From an uncultured Collinsella sp. (lineage in GTDB: Bacteria > Actinomycetota > Coriobacteriia > Coriobacteriales > Coriobacteriaceae): a stretch of 6,524 bases of DNA. The notes beneath the pieces were generated by a model that was given only the letters and a program-made list of their open reading frames with translations, did no database searches and was not told where the DNA came from. Shown piece after piece: positions 4,810 through 6,524 of this stretch; the stretch's first letter is position 1; the number at the start of each line of letters is the position of its first letter. Both the position numbers and the translations under genes were made by a program. Where the stretch lies: the NCBI GenBank assembly GCA_900544465.1, contig UQVT01000113.1, positions 1-6,524 on the forward strand, given 5' to 3'.

Positions 4810-6524
4810 AGGGCAGGGACTTTCGGCTCATCGTCGAGCTGCGGAATGGTGCCTACCACGTTATCCGCCAGCCAATTCATCTCGACAATCTGCGTGCTCG
4901 GCAGCGGAGGGAAGCCTTCGATCTGTACCACGCCGTTCTGACTGTGGAGCTCGCCGCCAAAGGGGTTGATGGATCCCTCGACAATGCCGTTGCGGAGCAA
5001 CTGCACGAGTTTGCGCGTCTGGTAGGGTAGGCCCGGAGCGTAACGGATGTCGATAACGCCGGAGCTCATGCCGTACCAGTAGTTGACGGCGCGCACTTGG
5101 TTGTCATCGCTGGTCTCGTCCCACGTGCCGTGCAGAAGGCTGCGAACGATGAGCTCGTAGTAACGGCCCCAGTTCCATACCGGCATGGCGATGCCGGAAA
5201 CCTTGCCATCGACCAGGCGGTGGAGTCCGTAGGCCGTAGGGTCTTCGAGTGACTTTGACATGTCAGCGCCGGTCATGACGCTCACGCCTTCGCGGCACAT
5301 GGCCTCGGCAAGACCGCCGGCGGGCACATCGCCCCAGGTGAGGATAATTTGCGCGCGGGGGTCGAGCAGCGAGGCGCCGATGGCAAAGGCATTGATCTCG
5401 CTGAGCGCGCCGGATGCGAAGACCGACGCGTGGTAGCCGATGCGATGGTTGTCCGCCATGCTGGCGGCAAGGGCGCCCAGGAGGAACTTGGCCTCGTACA
5501 TCTTGCCAAAGTACGAACGGACGCTTTGGTGGGGAAGGCCGATAGAGCAGTTAAGGAACCGAACCTGGGGATACTCAACGGCAGCTCTGAGCGTGTATTC
5601 CATCAGGCGGTGCGAGGTCGAGAAGATGACGTTGTCTCCATGTTTGACAGCCGTTTCCACGGCGGCGTAGAACACGTCCGGATCGCGACAGTCCTCGAAC
5701 GCCTCGGTGCGCACGATGCCGTCAAAGTGCTCATCGAGATACTGACGCCCTTGGTCGTGCAGACTGTCCCAGCTCGACGCCGCACAGGGGAACTCATGGA
5801 TAAAGGCGATACGCAGGGGGTTGGCCGCCGAATAGACAGTCTTGCCCATAAAGAAGTTGAGCACGCCAGAGGTGGACTTGGCGGGCGACTCCTCCTCATC
5901 GACGCTCGGCGCTTCGACAAGATCGACCTTGTCCTCGTCATTTTTGCCGGCAATGACCAGCTCGCGCCAGATCTTGCACAGGCGGTTTACGACGATATCC
6001 GTCGGCGTATCCAGCAGGCGGTCCTGGTTGTACACATTGAGGTAAACGAGCATGGCGTCGGCAGGCGTAATGTCCAGGTGGTCGCCGCCTGCGCGAAGGT
6101 AGGCGCGCTTAAAGAGCAGGAAGGTGTGGCGCAGGTAGTCGACCTTTTTCTGCGGCCATTTTTCGATAAGGTTCTGACCGAGCATCTTGGCGAGCGTCTC
6201 GTAGCTTCCCTCACGCGAGAACTCGATCTCGTATAGGGGGCAGACGCGCCAAAACGCGCAGAATTCACCGTACAGGCGGCTTTCGACGGAATCCCATGTG
6301 CCGGGGTAGAGACGGGTAACCCTGGCCGAAACCGTTGGAGCGTCCAGGAATTTGAGGACACTGACGCGTTTGTTGCCTTCCTGGACATAGAACCGATGCA
6401 TGAACTCGGTGACGATGATGGGGTCGCGATAGCCCTCGGTTACCTGGATATCGTAGAGGTTGGACCACTTGCGGGCGAACTCGGTGTTAAACGGCAGCAG
6501 GGGCATAAAGTTACACGAAAAGGC
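4806..6524 (-). CDS. BMP-family (PBP1-type) protein with ParB-like N-terminal region, 5' end off window
   Basis: The frame is open through the right edge (six codons AFSCNF precede the Met at 6506), so 572 residues are visible and the true start lies outside. Numbering from that Met, residues 26-52 (YRDPIIVTEF...YVQEGNKRVSVLK) resemble the ParB/sulfiredoxin fold with its G-N-x-R element. Residues 100-185 look helical. An acidic linker spans about 187-213. Residues 231-480 resemble the BMP/Med substrate-binding fold (PF02608-like): LRIAFIHEF, a segment ending NVIFSTS, YFGKMYEAKFLLGALAASM (332-350), NHRIGY, and GIAMPVWNWGRYYE. BMP proteins normally bind nucleosides outside the membrane as lipoproteins; here a long domain precedes the fold, so a cytoplasmic sensor role is possible. 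The gene is coupled by ATGA to the phosphoesterase. The fold call is good; the function is unknown. Confidence 0.75.
   Translation of the reverse strand, partial: AFSCNFMPLLPFNTEFARKWSNLYDIQVTEGYRDPIIVTEFMHRFYVQEGNKRVSVLKFLDAPTVSARVTRLYPGTWDSVESRLYGEFCAFWRVCPLYEIEFSREGSYETLAKMLGQNLIEKWPQKKVDYLRHTFLLFKRAYLRAGGDHLDITPADAMLVYLNVYNQDRLLDTPTDIVVNRLCKIWRELVIAGKNDEDKVDLVEAPSVDEEESPAKSTSGVLNFFMGKTVYSAANPLRIAFIHEFPCAASSWDSLHDQGRQYLDEHFDGIVRTEAFEDCRDPDVFYAAVETAVKHGDNVIFSTSHRLMEYTLRAAVEYPQVRFLNCSIGLPHQSVRSYFGKMYEAKFLLGALAASMADNHRIGYHASVFASGALSEINAFAIGASLLDPRAQIILTWGDVPAGGLAEAMCREGVSVMTGADMSKSLEDPTAYGLHRLVDGKVSGIAMPVWNWGRYYELIVRSLLHGTWDETSDDNQVRAVNYWYGMSSGVIDIRYAPGLPYQTRKLVQLLRNGIVEGSINPFGGELHSQNGVVQIEGFPPLPSTQIVEMNWLADNVVGTIPQLDDEPKVPAL

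Noticed and set aside
4423..4941. 172-codon plus-strand frame opposite the phosphoesterase
   Set aside because: It is antisense to a gene with all metallophosphoesterase motifs in order and has no supporting features.
5349..6236. 295-codon plus-strand frame opposite the BMP-type gene
   Set aside because: It is a mirror frame of a recognisable protein, Arg/Val/Ala-rich without family motifs.

Overview
The window looks like the chromosome of a Coriobacteriia actinobacterium, most likely Collinsella or a close relative. The grounds are moderately GC-rich, C/G-ending codons, a tuf - rpmG - tRNA-Trp - secE - nusG - rplK - rplA gene order, Lys/Ala-rich SecE, and a GGGGACAGGCACC-core palindrome that I associate from memory with such genomes. 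The genus is an inference; nothing here proves it.

Left part (1-3890, all plus strand): a translation, secretion and transcription cluster. The 3' part of tuf (EF-Tu) ends at a strong Rho-independent terminator. A consensus-like promoter then drives rpmG (zinc-type L33), followed by tRNA-Trp. A terminator-like hairpin with a poor T-tract separates the tRNA from secE and nusG, which are 3 nt apart. rplK (L11) and rplA (L1) follow. The gap before rplA contains three hairpins. The last ends at the rplA Shine-Dalgarno and closely resembles the L1-binding helix of 23S rRNA, so it is a good candidate for the L1 autoregulatory site. The block closes at a 17-bp terminator; rplJ and rplL do not follow.

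Middle (3887-4098): noncoding, between convergent transcription units, with two unrelated palindromes. One is a perfect 16-bp-arm REP-like hairpin (3900-3940). The other is a 100-bp nested palindrome (3975-4074) flanked by 7-bp direct repeats that look like a target-site duplication. A 16-bp hairpin inside it is also flanked by 7-bp direct repeats. All four arm differences remain G-U pairs only in plus-strand RNA.

Right part (4099-6524, minus strand): two genes overlapping by ATGA. The upstream gene runs off the right edge. It encodes a large protein with a putative ParB/sulfiredoxin-like N-terminal region and a C-terminal BMP-type periplasmic-binding-protein fold. The downstream gene encodes a calcineurin-like metallophosphoesterase of the subfamily starting with D-T-E instead of D-x-H. 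The overlap and the lack of a visible ribosome binding site suggest translational coupling.

The core genes are ordinary. The items most worth following up are the 100-bp palindrome, the L1 operator, and the ParB-like/BMP fusion with its coupled phosphoesterase.
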